Shown here in pieces: positions 15,283 through 23,749 of a stretch of 64,000 bases of DNA. The stretch is taken from NCBI GenBank assembly GCA_964542535.1, contig CAZIUE010000013.1:1-64000 (forward strand). The letters run 5' to 3'. This stretch comes from Pseudopelobacter sp964542535. Its GTDB lineage: Bacteria > Desulfobacterota > Desulfuromonadia > Geobacterales > Pseudopelobacteraceae. Position 1 is the first letter of the stretch, and the number at the start of each line of letters is the position of its first letter. The translations under genes and the position numbers were made by a program. The notes beneath the pieces were generated by a model. It did no database searches. It was not told where the DNA came from and worked only from the letters and a program-made list of their open reading frames with translations.

Positions 15283-18200
15283 CTAGCTGTCGATGATAAA
15301 GGTTTGTCCCACTTCCAGGTGGTTGATCCCGGTCGGCTCCGGTTCAGGAAAGCCTATGGAGCTCATCGTCTCGACGAGGTGATGCTCCGCGGGGATCGCC
15401 AGACTCCACGGCCGCAGCGGTTCAAGCAGATCCCTGGTTGCCGGATCTCCGCCGGGAAGCGGGTATCCCCCTTCACCCAGCTGCGGGCGGGCGGTATCAT
15501 TCAGGCCGTGGTTTCGCTGTTCATCCTCGCTGGTGCGCAGGAGCGAGAATGCGGCAATGCATTCCACGTACTCCTGTTTCAGCAGGTACGCTTCGATATC
15601 CTCCCGCCTGATACGCCAGCCGAAGCAGGCCCGGCACCCCACTCCGCTCCAGGGGGAGAGGTACTCCGTGATCGCCCGGTTCAGTTCCTTCAGGTAGTGG
15701 CCGCGGCGCGCCTCGGCCGCCGCTGTCAGCTTGACGGAGCATCTGACGTGAATCCGTTCATAGGCCGGGTTGCGCACCTCGATGGACGCGGAAGGGGGGG
15801 AATGTTGCCGCAGAAACTCGTTGATCCGGTTCAGCTCCGCCGCGTTCAGCATCGGGCTCAGATTCGGGGTCTCGCCGCCGCTTTCCCCCCGGGGGACCAC
15901 GACCACCAGCACCCGGCCGGGATGAGGTGCCCATCCCCGTTCGCTACCCAGGGCTCCGAAGCATGCGACCTTGAAGACGGCCGGGAAATGCTCCAGCACC
16001 AGCCGTTCGTAATCCCAGGGGAGCACGGCCCGGTTTTTATGCCGAAGCCGCTCCGAGAGCCTGATGACCTGCTCCGTCCCGGTTTCCCTCTCCCTGCCGC
16101 CGAAGCCGGCTGCCGGCTGGAGTGTCGCACCCAGGCCGGGGATGGACATGCCGGGGCTGGTGATGCTGCCGGCCGGCAGGGGGGCGTTCACCGTTGCTCC
16201 CTCTCCCCCATCCATCCGGCGGGTGACCCTCAGGGCATTGGTGTGTACTGCATACAGGCCGCGGAATGAATCCGTCGCTCCATCCGAGCTGACGCGAAGC
16301 CAGAACAGGCCGTCCGGCATGACGCTCTGTTCGCTGGTGAGCCCTTCCGGAAGGTCCAGGGTGACGATACCGGACGATTGGAAGCCGCCGGTGCTGTCGG
16401 AAACGACCCGGACGTTTTCCAGGGGATGCCAGCGGTTGGAGGACATGACATGCCAGGTGAGGGGGGAGCTTTGCCTGGTAACGGCATGGTTCGAGTCTTC
16501 CCTGATCTGGAAGAACAGGGTGAGGGGGCCGGCGATCCGCTCGGCGGAGATGCCGATGAACAGGTTTCCGTCTCCGCCGTAACCTGGCAGCAGGCTGAGC
16601 CCGGCTTTTGGGGCGGACGGATACACGGCCTCCACTCCGAAGGGATGGAGGTGAAACAGCTTCTCGCCGAGCCCGGCAGACTCCTGCGTTCCCTCGCCGC
16701 CGGGATGAATGACGCTGCGCGCGGTGTAATCCAGTGAAAGGGAGGAGATCTGCGGTGTGTAGGGGGGAGCGGGAAGCGGCTGCGCCTTCCTGACCCGTTT
16801 GCGTCTGGCGTTTTCCGTCAGCACCCGTGTCATGACGAGCGGATGCTCCCGGTGACCGAAGGCCGCCTCAGGTTCCGTCAGGGTGAGTTTCACGAAGCCG
16901 TTGCGCGCCTTCAGATCGAAGCGCGGCTCTGCCGTTCCCGGCCGGAATTCCGTGGGCTTCAGGTGGCGAATCACATCCACCGCAATGGTTTTTCGGGGGG
17001 AAATCCGCTCGCCTTCGCCGGAGTGGTCGAACAGCTCGGTACTGCTGCGCGTCTCCTGCCGGTCGGGTCTCCATCGACCATCCCTCAGTACCGACATCTC
17101 TGCCTTGAACGAGGCATTGTCGTAGCGCGTCTCATACCCCTGGTAATGGAGCCGGAATCCTCCCTCCAGCGTCGGCAGGTCTGACCATTCCAGGTTCAGT
17201 TCCAGGCTGGTCAGCGGTTTTGCCGACAACTCAGGAGCGGTGATGGCGAAGTAGGAGTTGACCGCCGGGAAGGGACCGAAGGGGAGGAACGGCTGGGACG
17301 GGTCCAGCCTGCCGTGCTGATTGTACGCCATGAGCTCCCGGACGCCGCTGATCCGTGTTTCGATGGCGATGTCCCTGATGCAGTGCCCCACGAGCAGTGA
17401 GTAGGGGCAGAGATTGGCCGTGGAGCGGATGCGGAAGCGCGCCAGGGGAAGAACGGTTTGAAAACCGTTGCCGTGGAGTGTCCGGTCATAGGGGACAATG
17501 GGAGGAGCGTCGTGGTCCAGGCAGAAGGTGCAGTCGAGTCCGCTCTCCGTTTTCCCCTGGAGGTCGGTGAGGGGGGAGACGAACAGCCGCGGTACGTCGT
17601 GCCACCCCGATTCCGCGGTGAGATCGACGGTGAAGATCCGTGCCGTGAGCCGGAAGAACAGGTCGGTCCGGTCCTGGCTCAGGAGTTCCCGCACGAGATT
17701 TGCCGACTCCCCGGGCATGCAGGAGGCCGCGTGCCGTATGATTTCCTGCGTGTCGGCGTCGCTGAGCAGTTCGTTGCCGCCGAACAGATACTGGCCGAAC
17801 AGTACACCGAAGGCGTCGCGGAAATCGGACTGGCATCGAGCCTTCCGGAGCCGCTGCAGTGCCGCGCTGACGGAGTCTCGCCCTTCACCCCCGGGGCTGA
17901 AACGGATGCTGACACGGACTTCCCGCCGTCCCTCTCCCAGGAGCAGCAGGGGCGATGCAACGGCAAAGCCCAGCTCGGCTTCCTCGGACGTCATGGCGCC
18001 GATTTCTCCATCAGGAGCCCCGAAGACGTGCCGGGGCGGACTGTTCGCGCGCCAGCCGGAAGCGCCTCCCAGCGGATCTCCGGCCAGGATCCTGGTCACG
18101 TACCCCAGCTCGCGTTCCGGTGAAATCAGGGGGTCCCGCTCGAAAGAGAGCGTGCGCAGGGAGGTCACCCGCGCATCAACCACAGCAAGATCGTTGTCGG

Positions 18201-19152
18201 CACGGAAGATGGTCTGGTTCCCCTTGTCGTCCCTGCCGGCCGGAAACGGGGTTTCCCGGGGGATGAAGGCGCCGCCGCGGCCTGAAGCCTGGAAGAGCAG
18301 GTGGGCATGGCCCGGGGCCGCGGCGCGGGGAGCGGAGCGGAGGAGGTCGCGGTAATAGAAATCCAGGTGTCTGCGGGTGAAATCGTTCGCCTTCTGGCGG
18401 GCCGTTCCCATCAGGCGCAGGAAGGCGATGAACAGGGCCATGGCTGGGTTGTGACGGCGGCTGCCCAGGGAGCACTCCAGGTGATGTCGGGCGGCTACCT
18501 GAAGGTAGGAGAGAGCGCTTGCGAACGAGTCGAAGGCCGAGGTTAGGAAGCTCCTGGACCGCTCCCGGTCCTCAACACCGCTGAAAGCCGCCCTGGGGAA
18601 CATCCCGGCTCCGTGCGCCCCGATCCCCCAGATGGGATGAAATCGGGCGAATCCTGATATGTACCGTTCTCCGTCCCGTTCCTGGTGGCGGATAATTTCG
18701 CCGATGCCGTGCAGTTCTGACGCCAGCCTGTTGCGCACGGTCGCTTCGATGCTGAGGCAGAGGCTCTGTTCGGCCATCCCCTCCCTGTTGCTCAGGCGCC
18801 GGAACCAGTGATCCAGATCCCAGGCCAACCGGCAGAGGTAGAGCGCCGGATTCAGGCAATCAGGGCTGCGCCGCAGGAGCGCCATGAACTCGGCCTCGGT
18901 CCTTTTCAGGTCGATGCTCAGGAGTCGCGCCATGATAACGGCTTCGTCGTTCATGAACAGCTCCGACCAGGTTCCATCCGTGCGGTTTTCCAGGGTATGG
19001 AAGCCAAGCATGCCCGCCAATTCGGCGCTCTGGGCAAGCGCCGTTTCAAAGGATGTCTCGTCCGGCAGGAAATACCCCTCCCCCAGCGGTGGAGGAAAGC
19101 GGTCCTGCCGTTCGGTGCCGTCGCATATGTTCAGCCGGGTCCGCTGCGTCAT
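15283..19152 (-). CDS. eCIS baseplate-J-like protein (Afp11-like)
   Basis: A 1289-residue protein and the largest structural component. The C-terminal third (from about residue 1030: VLPWDYERLVLEHFPAVFKV, then RVLVVVVPRG, then INEFLRQHSPPSASIEVRNP) has the arrangement of baseplate J/gp6 family proteins, which make the inner baseplate ring. The N-terminal two thirds are long and beta-rich, and contain the eCIS-type segment LSFERDPLISPERELGYVTRI. The ATG at 19152 follows GAGAG. Only six bases separate its stop from the fibre gene's start. Confidence 0.8.
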   Translation of the reverse strand: MTQRTRLNICDGTERQDRFPPPLGEGYFLPDETSFETALAQSAELAGMLGFHTLENRTDGTWSELFMNDEAVIMARLLSIDLKRTEAEFMALLRRSPDCLNPALYLCRLAWDLDHWFRRLSNREGMAEQSLCLSIEATVRNRLASELHGIGEIIRHQERDGERYISGFARFHPIWGIGAHGAGMFPRAAFSGVEDRERSRSFLTSAFDSFASALSYLQVAARHHLECSLGSRRHNPAMALFIAFLRLMGTARQKANDFTRRHLDFYYRDLLRSAPRAAAPGHAHLLFQASGRGGAFIPRETPFPAGRDDKGNQTIFRADNDLAVVDARVTSLRTLSFERDPLISPERELGYVTRILAGDPLGGASGWRANSPPRHVFGAPDGEIGAMTSEEAELGFAVASPLLLLGEGRREVRVSIRFSPGGEGRDSVSAALQRLRKARCQSDFRDAFGVLFGQYLFGGNELLSDADTQEIIRHAASCMPGESANLVRELLSQDRTDLFFRLTARIFTVDLTAESGWHDVPRLFVSPLTDLQGKTESGLDCTFCLDHDAPPIVPYDRTLHGNGFQTVLPLARFRIRSTANLCPYSLLVGHCIRDIAIETRISGVRELMAYNQHGRLDPSQPFLPFGPFPAVNSYFAITAPELSAKPLTSLELNLEWSDLPTLEGGFRLHYQGYETRYDNASFKAEMSVLRDGRWRPDRQETRSSTELFDHSGEGERISPRKTIAVDVIRHLKPTEFRPGTAEPRFDLKARNGFVKLTLTEPEAAFGHREHPLVMTRVLTENARRKRVRKAQPLPAPPYTPQISSLSLDYTARSVIHPGGEGTQESAGLGEKLFHLHPFGVEAVYPSAPKAGLSLLPGYGGDGNLFIGISAERIAGPLTLFFQIREDSNHAVTRQSSPLTWHVMSSNRWHPLENVRVVSDSTGGFQSSGIVTLDLPEGLTSEQSVMPDGLFWLRVSSDGATDSFRGLYAVHTNALRVTRRMDGGEGATVNAPLPAGSITSPGMSIPGLGATLQPAAGFGGRERETGTEQVIRLSERLRHKNRAVLPWDYERLVLEHFPAVFKVACFGALGSERGWAPHPGRVLVVVVPRGESGGETPNLSPMLNAAELNRINEFLRQHSPPSASIEVRNPAYERIHVRCSVKLTAAAEARRGHYLKELNRAITEYLSPWSGVGCRACFGWRIRREDIEAYLLKQEYVECIAAFSLLRTSEDEQRNHGLNDTARPQLGEGGYPLPGGDPATRDLLEPLRPWSLAIPAEHHLVETMSSIGFPEPEPTGINHLEVGQTFIIDS

Positions 19153-19188
19153 GCTGCTCTCTCAGGGATGGGTGAAACGGTTCCGCAA

Positions 19189-19614
19189 TCAGAACCTGAG
19201 ATCCGTTCCCTCAAGAAAATAGAACGGATAGACCATGTTGCTCCTGCTGTTGGTTGACCGCACGGTATAGGCGAGGGAGATGAGGACGACGCCGTCGTGG
19301 ATGTTTCCGACGTCAACGTCGATGCTGCCCAGGATGATGCGCGGCTCGTAGAAGAGTACGGCCCGATCGATGGCGTCCTTCAGGGCGGTGACCGTGCTTT
19401 CGTTCATCGGCTCGAACATCAGGGCGTTGAGGCTGCAACCGAATTCCGGGTGCATGATCCGCTCCCCCGGAATGGTGGAGAGCAGGATGCGAAGACTCTC
19501 CCGGATATCCTCCGCGTCGGCCACCATCCTGACCTCCCGTGAATGGCGCTGGAACTCCGGCGGAAAACTCCAGCCCCTGCCGAGAAAACTGCCGCTCTCG
19601 TGCGCAGAATCCAT
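19189..19614 (-). CDS. gp25/GPW-like baseplate wedge protein (Afp9-like)
   Basis: A 141-residue protein with the gp25 signature: SLRILLSTIPGERIMHPEFG, then ALKDAIDRAVLFYEPRI and ISLAYTVRSTNSRSNMVYPF. gp25 homologues are the most conserved wedge component in phages, T6SS and eCIS and initiate sheath polymerisation at the baseplate. The start (19614) is preceded by GGGGGA, which overlaps the stop of the PAAR gene nine bases away. Confidence 0.92.
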   Translation of the reverse strand: MDSAHESGSFLGRGWSFPPEFQRHSREVRMVADAEDIRESLRILLSTIPGERIMHPEFGCSLNALMFEPMNESTVTALKDAIDRAVLFYEPRIILGSIDVDVGNIHDGVVLISLAYTVRSTNSRSNMVYPFYFLEGTDLRF

Positions 19615-19623
19615 CCCGTCCCC

Positions 19624-19926
19624 CTAGCCTCCGATGATCACGGTCATGCATCCCATGACGATGCTGCCGCCATGGGCGGTGGTGTCGCCGATCCTGGCCG
19701 CCGGTTTGCCGCTGATCAGTACCGTGGCCGACCCCTTCACGATGGTGTCCGGAGGACCGACGCAGATGCAGCTGTCTCCCACTACCGCCGCGGGCAGCTT
19801 CCCTATCAGCACCGTTGCCACGCAGGGGCCGCTGACCGGCCCCCCCACGTGGGGGATGGGGGAGGGGAAGGCCGGGGTCTGCATGGGACAGGTGTGCATG
19901 TCGGTGATTCTGGCCGCCGGCGGCAT
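19624..19926 (-). CDS. PAAR-domain spike tip protein (Afp10-like)
   Basis: A 100-residue PAAR protein with the repeated G-K-P-A-A-R-(I/V)-G-D type motifs (KLPAAVVGDSC and GKPAARIGDTTAHGG) and conserved His/Cys residues that bind the metal capping the tip. It sits on the end of the VgrG-like spike and has no C-terminal toxin extension. AGGAGG precedes the start. It lies between the spike and gp25 genes. Confidence 0.92.
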   Translation of the reverse strand: MPPAARITDMHTCPMQTPAFPSPIPHVGGPVSGPCVATVLIGKLPAAVVGDSCICVGPPDTIVKGSATVLISGKPAARIGDTTAHGGSIVMGCMTVIIGG

Positions 19927-19990
19927 GGTGCCTCCTCTCTCTTCACGTTGGTTGCGCGGGATTCCCCCGTCTTTTATCCGCAGAATCGGG

Positions 19991-21781
19991 TTAATTGATC
20001 ATGACCATGGCGCCCTTGACTGTGGTCTGGCCCGAGGCGGAAAGCTCGGCGCTGGCGCTCCCCTTGGCCGTGAACCCCACATTGGCGTTGTTGCTGATGT
20101 TGAGCCCGGTGACCTTGACGTCCGCCTTGGAAGAGATGTCGATCGCTCCCACGGCATCGATGCTGATCTTCCCCTTGGCAGAGATCCCGATGTCCTTGGG
20201 ACTGTCCAGCGTGATGCCGCCGGTGCCCAGCTCCACCCTGTTGCCGGTCTGATCCTGCACGAGGATCTTCTTGTCGTTGTCGCTGAGCACGATGGTATTG
20301 CCCGCCGGGGTCAGGATGGTGATTTCTTTCTTGTCGTCGTCGAACTCCACTCTCAGCTTGCTCCTGGTGACGATGGCCTTGGTGAAGTTGTCGGCGGTCA
20401 GCTCGTGGGGAGGAGGCCTGCTGCTGCTGTAGAGACTCCCCAGGATTACCGGATGGGACGGGTCGTTGTTGACGTACCCCAGCACCACCTCGTCGCCGAT
20501 CTCGGGTATGAAAAAGGCGCCGATCCCGTTGGATGCGTGAAACTTTGCCAGCCTGGCCCAGACTCCGTCGGTCTCCGCCTGGAGCACCGGGATGGAGACC
20601 TGCACCCGCTGCTCCCCCCCGGGATCCTGGTCCAGTTTCTTCACCACCCCGATGTGCAGCCCCTCGATCCCCGGGGTCAGGCCCGACGCCGGCGGGGCCA
20701 CCAGATCCCGCCGTTCGGCGAACCACTCCCGGGACATGCCGAACTCGACTTCCGTGGTCCAGTTCCCTTCCCGGATGTCGTGGCGCACCCCGCTGACGAA
20801 GAGCGTGCCGTTGAAGCGGTTGCCCACCCCCTCCAGCTTGATGGTCCCGCCGATCCTGGCTGTGGCGCTCCCCTGGAATTTCATCCTCCCCCTGATCCGC
20901 GCCAGGCCGGCCTTCAGCTGCTGCCCAGCTGCCCACTCCTTGAGCGATGACTGCTCCAGGGTGGCGGATGTCTGCAAGCGGAAGGAGGCTGGTCCGGCCA
21001 CCTTGGCCAGGACCTTTGAATCCAGGTCCCCCTGCTGGTTCAGGGTGGCCGGTTCCGCCTTCTCTTCCGCGACGGCCTGTTGCTTCATGTCCCAACAGAC
21101 GCTGGTGACCGAAGTGAGCTGGCTGGTAGCGTCCAGGTCGGCGCTGAAATCGATCAGGTCCTGGCCGTAGCCGACCGTGAGCAGCGGCGGGGCATCGACC
21201 TGCGGCGCCTTGACCGACACGGTGCCGTCATCGGCCATGACCAGCATCCCGTTGACTTCGGCCCGGGAGAGCATGAAGTCCCAGTCGCTGCAGTAGTACT
21301 GCACCAGCTCCCGGTGCTGGGTGGCGGTTGTTGTCACGTCAGCGGAAAGCCCTTTGTAGGAACCGATCAGGGTGGAGATGATGTCGCTGTCCCTGGAGTC
21401 GACGTAGGTGGCGTTTCTGCGGCCGATGGTCATGGCCACTGCCTTGTCGCGGCATTCCACCTCCAGCCTCGAGTAGTTGTCGCCGCTGATCCTGATCCCC
21501 TGCCTGGTCACGATGCCCTGGAAGATGGTCTGCTCCTGATTGTCGTAGCCGGTGGCGATCCGGATCTCCCTCCCCGGCTTGAAGGCGTCGGAGTTGCTGG
21601 CCGGGAAGTCCCGCTGGGGCATGTCCCCGTCAAGAACCGTGATCCTCGCCGCCGGTACCCGGTTGATACTCTTGTCCACGGTCACGGAGATGATCTTCAC
21701 GCTGTCGGCCACCTGTGTGCCGTTACTGTACAGCGTCAGCCTGACGACTCCGCTTCCGTCTCTGCGCGGCGAATCGGCCAT
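19991..21781 (-). CDS. VgrG-like spike protein (Afp8-like)
   Basis: A 596-residue trimeric spike candidate. Residues 1-370 resemble the gp27-like head; around 395-470 is an OB-fold with IGAFFIPEIGDEVVLGYV and DPSHPVILGSLYS, as in gp5/VgrG; the tail (480-596) is a run of short beta-helix-forming segments rich in alternating hydrophobic residues. It connects the inner tube to the PAAR tip. The ATG at 21781 follows GAGGTAG and lies only three bases from the LysM gene's stop. No extra effector domain is fused to it. Confidence 0.92.
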   Translation of the reverse strand: MADSPRRDGSGVVRLTLYSNGTQVADSVKIISVTVDKSINRVPAARITVLDGDMPQRDFPASNSDAFKPGREIRIATGYDNQEQTIFQGIVTRQGIRISGDNYSRLEVECRDKAVAMTIGRRNATYVDSRDSDIISTLIGSYKGLSADVTTTATQHRELVQYYCSDWDFMLSRAEVNGMLVMADDGTVSVKAPQVDAPPLLTVGYGQDLIDFSADLDATSQLTSVTSVCWDMKQQAVAEEKAEPATLNQQGDLDSKVLAKVAGPASFRLQTSATLEQSSLKEWAAGQQLKAGLARIRGRMKFQGSATARIGGTIKLEGVGNRFNGTLFVSGVRHDIREGNWTTEVEFGMSREWFAERRDLVAPPASGLTPGIEGLHIGVVKKLDQDPGGEQRVQVSIPVLQAETDGVWARLAKFHASNGIGAFFIPEIGDEVVLGYVNNDPSHPVILGSLYSSSRPPPHELTADNFTKAIVTRSKLRVEFDDDKKEITILTPAGNTIVLSDNDKKILVQDQTGNRVELGTGGITLDSPKDIGISAKGKISIDAVGAIDISSKADVKVTGLNISNNANVGFTAKGSASAELSASGQTTVKGAMVMIN

Positions 21782-21784
21782 GGT

Positions 21785-22462
21785 CTACCTCAGGGGGGGG
21801 AATCGCAGCCTGGTCCCGGGCTTGAGATCCCGGAAGCAGGTCAGGTTGTTCACGCGGGCGATCTCGGTGTAGTAGGAGCAGTCCCGGTAGATGCGGTAAC
21901 AGAGCAGCGGCAGGGTGTCGCCTGCGCGAACCTCGACGATGTGACTCAAGTCCGGGGATGTTCTGGCGGCCCTCAGGCTCTCCTCCTGGCTGCTCACGTA
22001 GCGGACGAAGGCGAGGGAAATCCTGGCCCGCAGTGGCTCGCCCCCGGGTTTGAAGAGGGTGTACTGGATCGACATGGACTGGAGCCTGCCGGTGAAGGAG
22101 AGGCTGCCCCACAGGAGCCGCACGATGCGCGGTTCGTGCTCCCCGCCGTCATAGTCGTAGATGATGCTTTTCAGTTTCTTGATGCCGGCCTTGACGTCGT
22201 ACACCTTGGCGTCCGGTGTGGGGCGCACGGCACCGGTGCCGTCGAGCATCAGTTCGAAGCTGATCGTCTCCGAGCCGGTCGAGTTGAACTTGGACTCGGG
22301 GGCAGCCTGCCCCTGGACCCTGGTCTCGCTCTGGCTGATGGAATGGCCGTGGGTATAGGACGACGGGTTGAGCATCACCTCGAATTTTGTCGACTGGTCG
22401 ACGCTGACGGAGCCGTTCTTGTTCCGTGTGCAGGGCGATATGGAGAGCATGACCTTTGCCAT
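21785..22462 (-). CDS. LysM-containing tail adaptor (Afp7-like)
   Basis: A 225-residue protein. The N-terminal 165 residues (VMLNPSSYTHGHSISQSETR onward) are the pattern of CIS tube-to-spike adaptor proteins, and the C terminus (about 175-223, HIVEVRAGDTLPLLCYRIY... LKPGTRLRFPP) is a LysM-like fold, as in gp53/Afp7. It joins the tube initiator to the spike hub. The stop of the preceding 56-codon gene abuts its start codon with no spacer. Confidence 0.9.
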   Translation of the reverse strand: MAKVMLSISPCTRNKNGSVSVDQSTKFEVMLNPSSYTHGHSISQSETRVQGQAAPESKFNSTGSETISFELMLDGTGAVRPTPDAKVYDVKAGIKKLKSIIYDYDGGEHEPRIVRLLWGSLSFTGRLQSMSIQYTLFKPGGEPLRARISLAFVRYVSSQEESLRAARTSPDLSHIVEVRAGDTLPLLCYRIYRDCSYYTEIARVNNLTCFRDLKPGTRLRFPPLR

Positions 22463-22633
22463 TCATCGCTCCCGACGTGCGTTCAGCATGTCCCTGATCA
22501 TCTGCCGGCACTCCTCGATCACGTCCGATTTCAGCTCCTCGAGTCGCCCCGGATCGAGTTCTCCCGTTCTCCCCGAGCCGTTCTCCGTCTGCACGGCGCA
22601 GCGTATGGTCATCTGTCTGACTTCGATGGTCAT
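22463..22633 (-). CDS. DUF5908 small protein (Afp6-like)
   Basis: A 56-residue gene read directly from the sequence: MTIEVRQMTIRCAVQTENGS at the N terminus, then a helical segment, ending in ECRQMIRDMLNARRER. The opening (M-x-I-E-V/I-R-x-x-x-I) and closing (C-x-x-x-I/V-x-x-x-L-x-x-R-x-E-R) patterns fit the small DUF5908 proteins found between the second tube gene and the LysM gene of eCIS clusters. The ATG at 22633 is four bases downstream of the second tube gene's stop, and its TGA is immediately followed by the LysM gene ATG. Its structural role is not established. Confidence 0.8.
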   Translation of the reverse strand: MTIEVRQMTIRCAVQTENGSGRTGELDPGRLEELKSDVIEECRQMIRDMLNARRER

Positions 22634-22637
22634 GGGG

Positions 22638-23111
22638 TCACAGCTCCCGTTCCGCCGAGGTGTAGCTGATCTCTATCTTCTCGATGGCGAGCTCGTTCTT
22701 TGTCGAATTGAAGCTGTCCACCTCCCATTTGACCGGGAAGGCGTTGGCAAAGGACCAGCTCCGGACCGGGTCCCCCTGCTCGTTCAGCAGGAAGACCTTG
22801 AGCAGGCGCGGCTGGATCGGAAACGAACATTCCTCGATGACGTTCTTGCACCAGCGTGCCAGCGGTGAAGCGGTGGTGGCGATGCCCCGCTTCAGAACCA
22901 GGCGGGGATGTTTGACCCCCTTGGGCAGTTGGTAAGGAAAGCGATTCTCCCCCCCCTCGAAATACTCCTCGGTTTCCAGCTCCAGGCTGATCCCGCTGAC
23001 TTCCTGGAACGAGCTGTCGATCGTCCCGGGAGTCCGTTCGAAGGCCACCTGAAAGTAGAATGCCGGGGGGCTGTAGCCGTAGGGTCCCCAGACTTTCGCC
23101 GGATCGGGCAT
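22638..23111 (-). CDS. eCIS second tube protein / tube initiator (Afp5-like)
   Basis: A 157-residue homologue of the main tube protein encoded upstream. Shared features are FYFQVAFE, the FQEVSGISLELE strand pair, a central KHPRLVLKRGI and the C-terminal WEVDSFNSTKNELAIEKIEI. In Afp-type particles such paralogues form the first tube ring(s) on the spike hub. The start follows GCGAGGGAG. A strong hairpin separates it from the main tube gene. Confidence 0.88.
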   Translation of the reverse strand: MPDPAKVWGPYGYSPPAFYFQVAFERTPGTIDSSFQEVSGISLELETEEYFEGGENRFPYQLPKGVKHPRLVLKRGIATTASPLARWCKNVIEECSFPIQPRLLKVFLLNEQGDPVRSWSFANAFPVKWEVDSFNSTKNELAIEKIEISYTSAEREL

Positions 23112-23125
23112 GGAAACTCCCTCGC

Positions 23126-23169
23126 ACCGTGCACTGGAAGGAACGCTGCATGCTCTTCCGGTGCACGGT
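23126..23169 (-). other. Strong intercistronic hairpin after the tube gene
   Basis: Arms 23126-23140 and 23155-23169 pair at 14 of 15 positions with a 14-base loop. It lies 8 bases after the tube stop on the transcribed strand and has no T-run, so it looks more like an mRNA-protecting or processing hairpin than a terminator. It would favour more tube than downstream product. Confidence 0.7.
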
Positions 23170-23177
23170 GGTCACTG

Positions 23178-23636
23178 TCATGAGTTGGCGATGGTGATCC
23201 CCTCGTGGGCGATTTCTATGGTTTCGATGGCCGCCTCGTTGCCGTCGGCCTTGAGATCCGTACCGGTGATCTTGGTCGGCCAGGCATTGGCGAGGGTCCA
23301 GACCATGGTGGGGGCGCCGGATTCGTCCAGCAGGCTGATAGTGACCGGCAGGCGCTTGATGGTGTTCATCTTGATCTGGTTGAACCAGTCCCAGAACTTG
23401 TTGTCCGATTTGAAGATCCCCTTTTTCATGGTCACGTTGCCGGACTTTTTGATCCCGGGCATCTTGATCGTGGAGAATACCGGGCTGTCGCCGTGCCGGT
23501 ACTCGATCGGCTGGGCCTCGATATCGAGTCCCGAGACCTCCTGGAACGACATCACCTGGCTGTCCCACTTCACCTGGAAGTAGAATTTCGGCAAGGGCCA
23601 TACGTTCGTTGACTGTTTTGATCCATCGTCCGCCAT
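23178..23636 (-). CDS. eCIS inner tube protein (Afp1-like)
   Basis: A 152-residue tube protein related to phage gp19/T6SS Hcp. Diagnostic parts are PKFYFQVKWDS, SFQEVSGLDIEAQPIEYRHG, the strand-loop KSGNVTMKKGIF and the C-terminal ADGNEAAIETIEIAHEG. Hexamers of this protein stack to form the cargo-carrying tube. ACGGAGG precedes the start. It lies between the sheath gene and the second tube gene, each boundary marked by a hairpin. Confidence 0.93.
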   Translation of the reverse strand: MADDGSKQSTNVWPLPKFYFQVKWDSQVMSFQEVSGLDIEAQPIEYRHGDSPVFSTIKMPGIKKSGNVTMKKGIFKSDNKFWDWFNQIKMNTIKRLPVTISLLDESGAPTMVWTLANAWPTKITGTDLKADGNEAAIETIEIAHEGITIANS

Positions 23637-23686
23637 ATCGTGCCTCCGTCATTGAAGTTGTAGATTCATTTCGTGACCGGGCCCAT

Positions 23687-23719
23687 GGGGCGCTTCCTCC
23701 ATGGGGGAAGCACCGCCCC
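23687..23719 (-). other. Hairpin between sheath and tube genes
   Basis: Arms 23687-23697 and 23706-23719 pair (GGGGCG...CTTCC with GGAAGC...CGCCCC, a three-base bulge). It sits in the 113-base gap downstream of the sheath stop, and no T-run follows. The rest of the gap shows nothing recognisable except the tube ribosome site. Confidence 0.5.
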
Positions 23720-23749
23720 GCTCCGGCCGGAGATGCCGTCCTTAACCGG

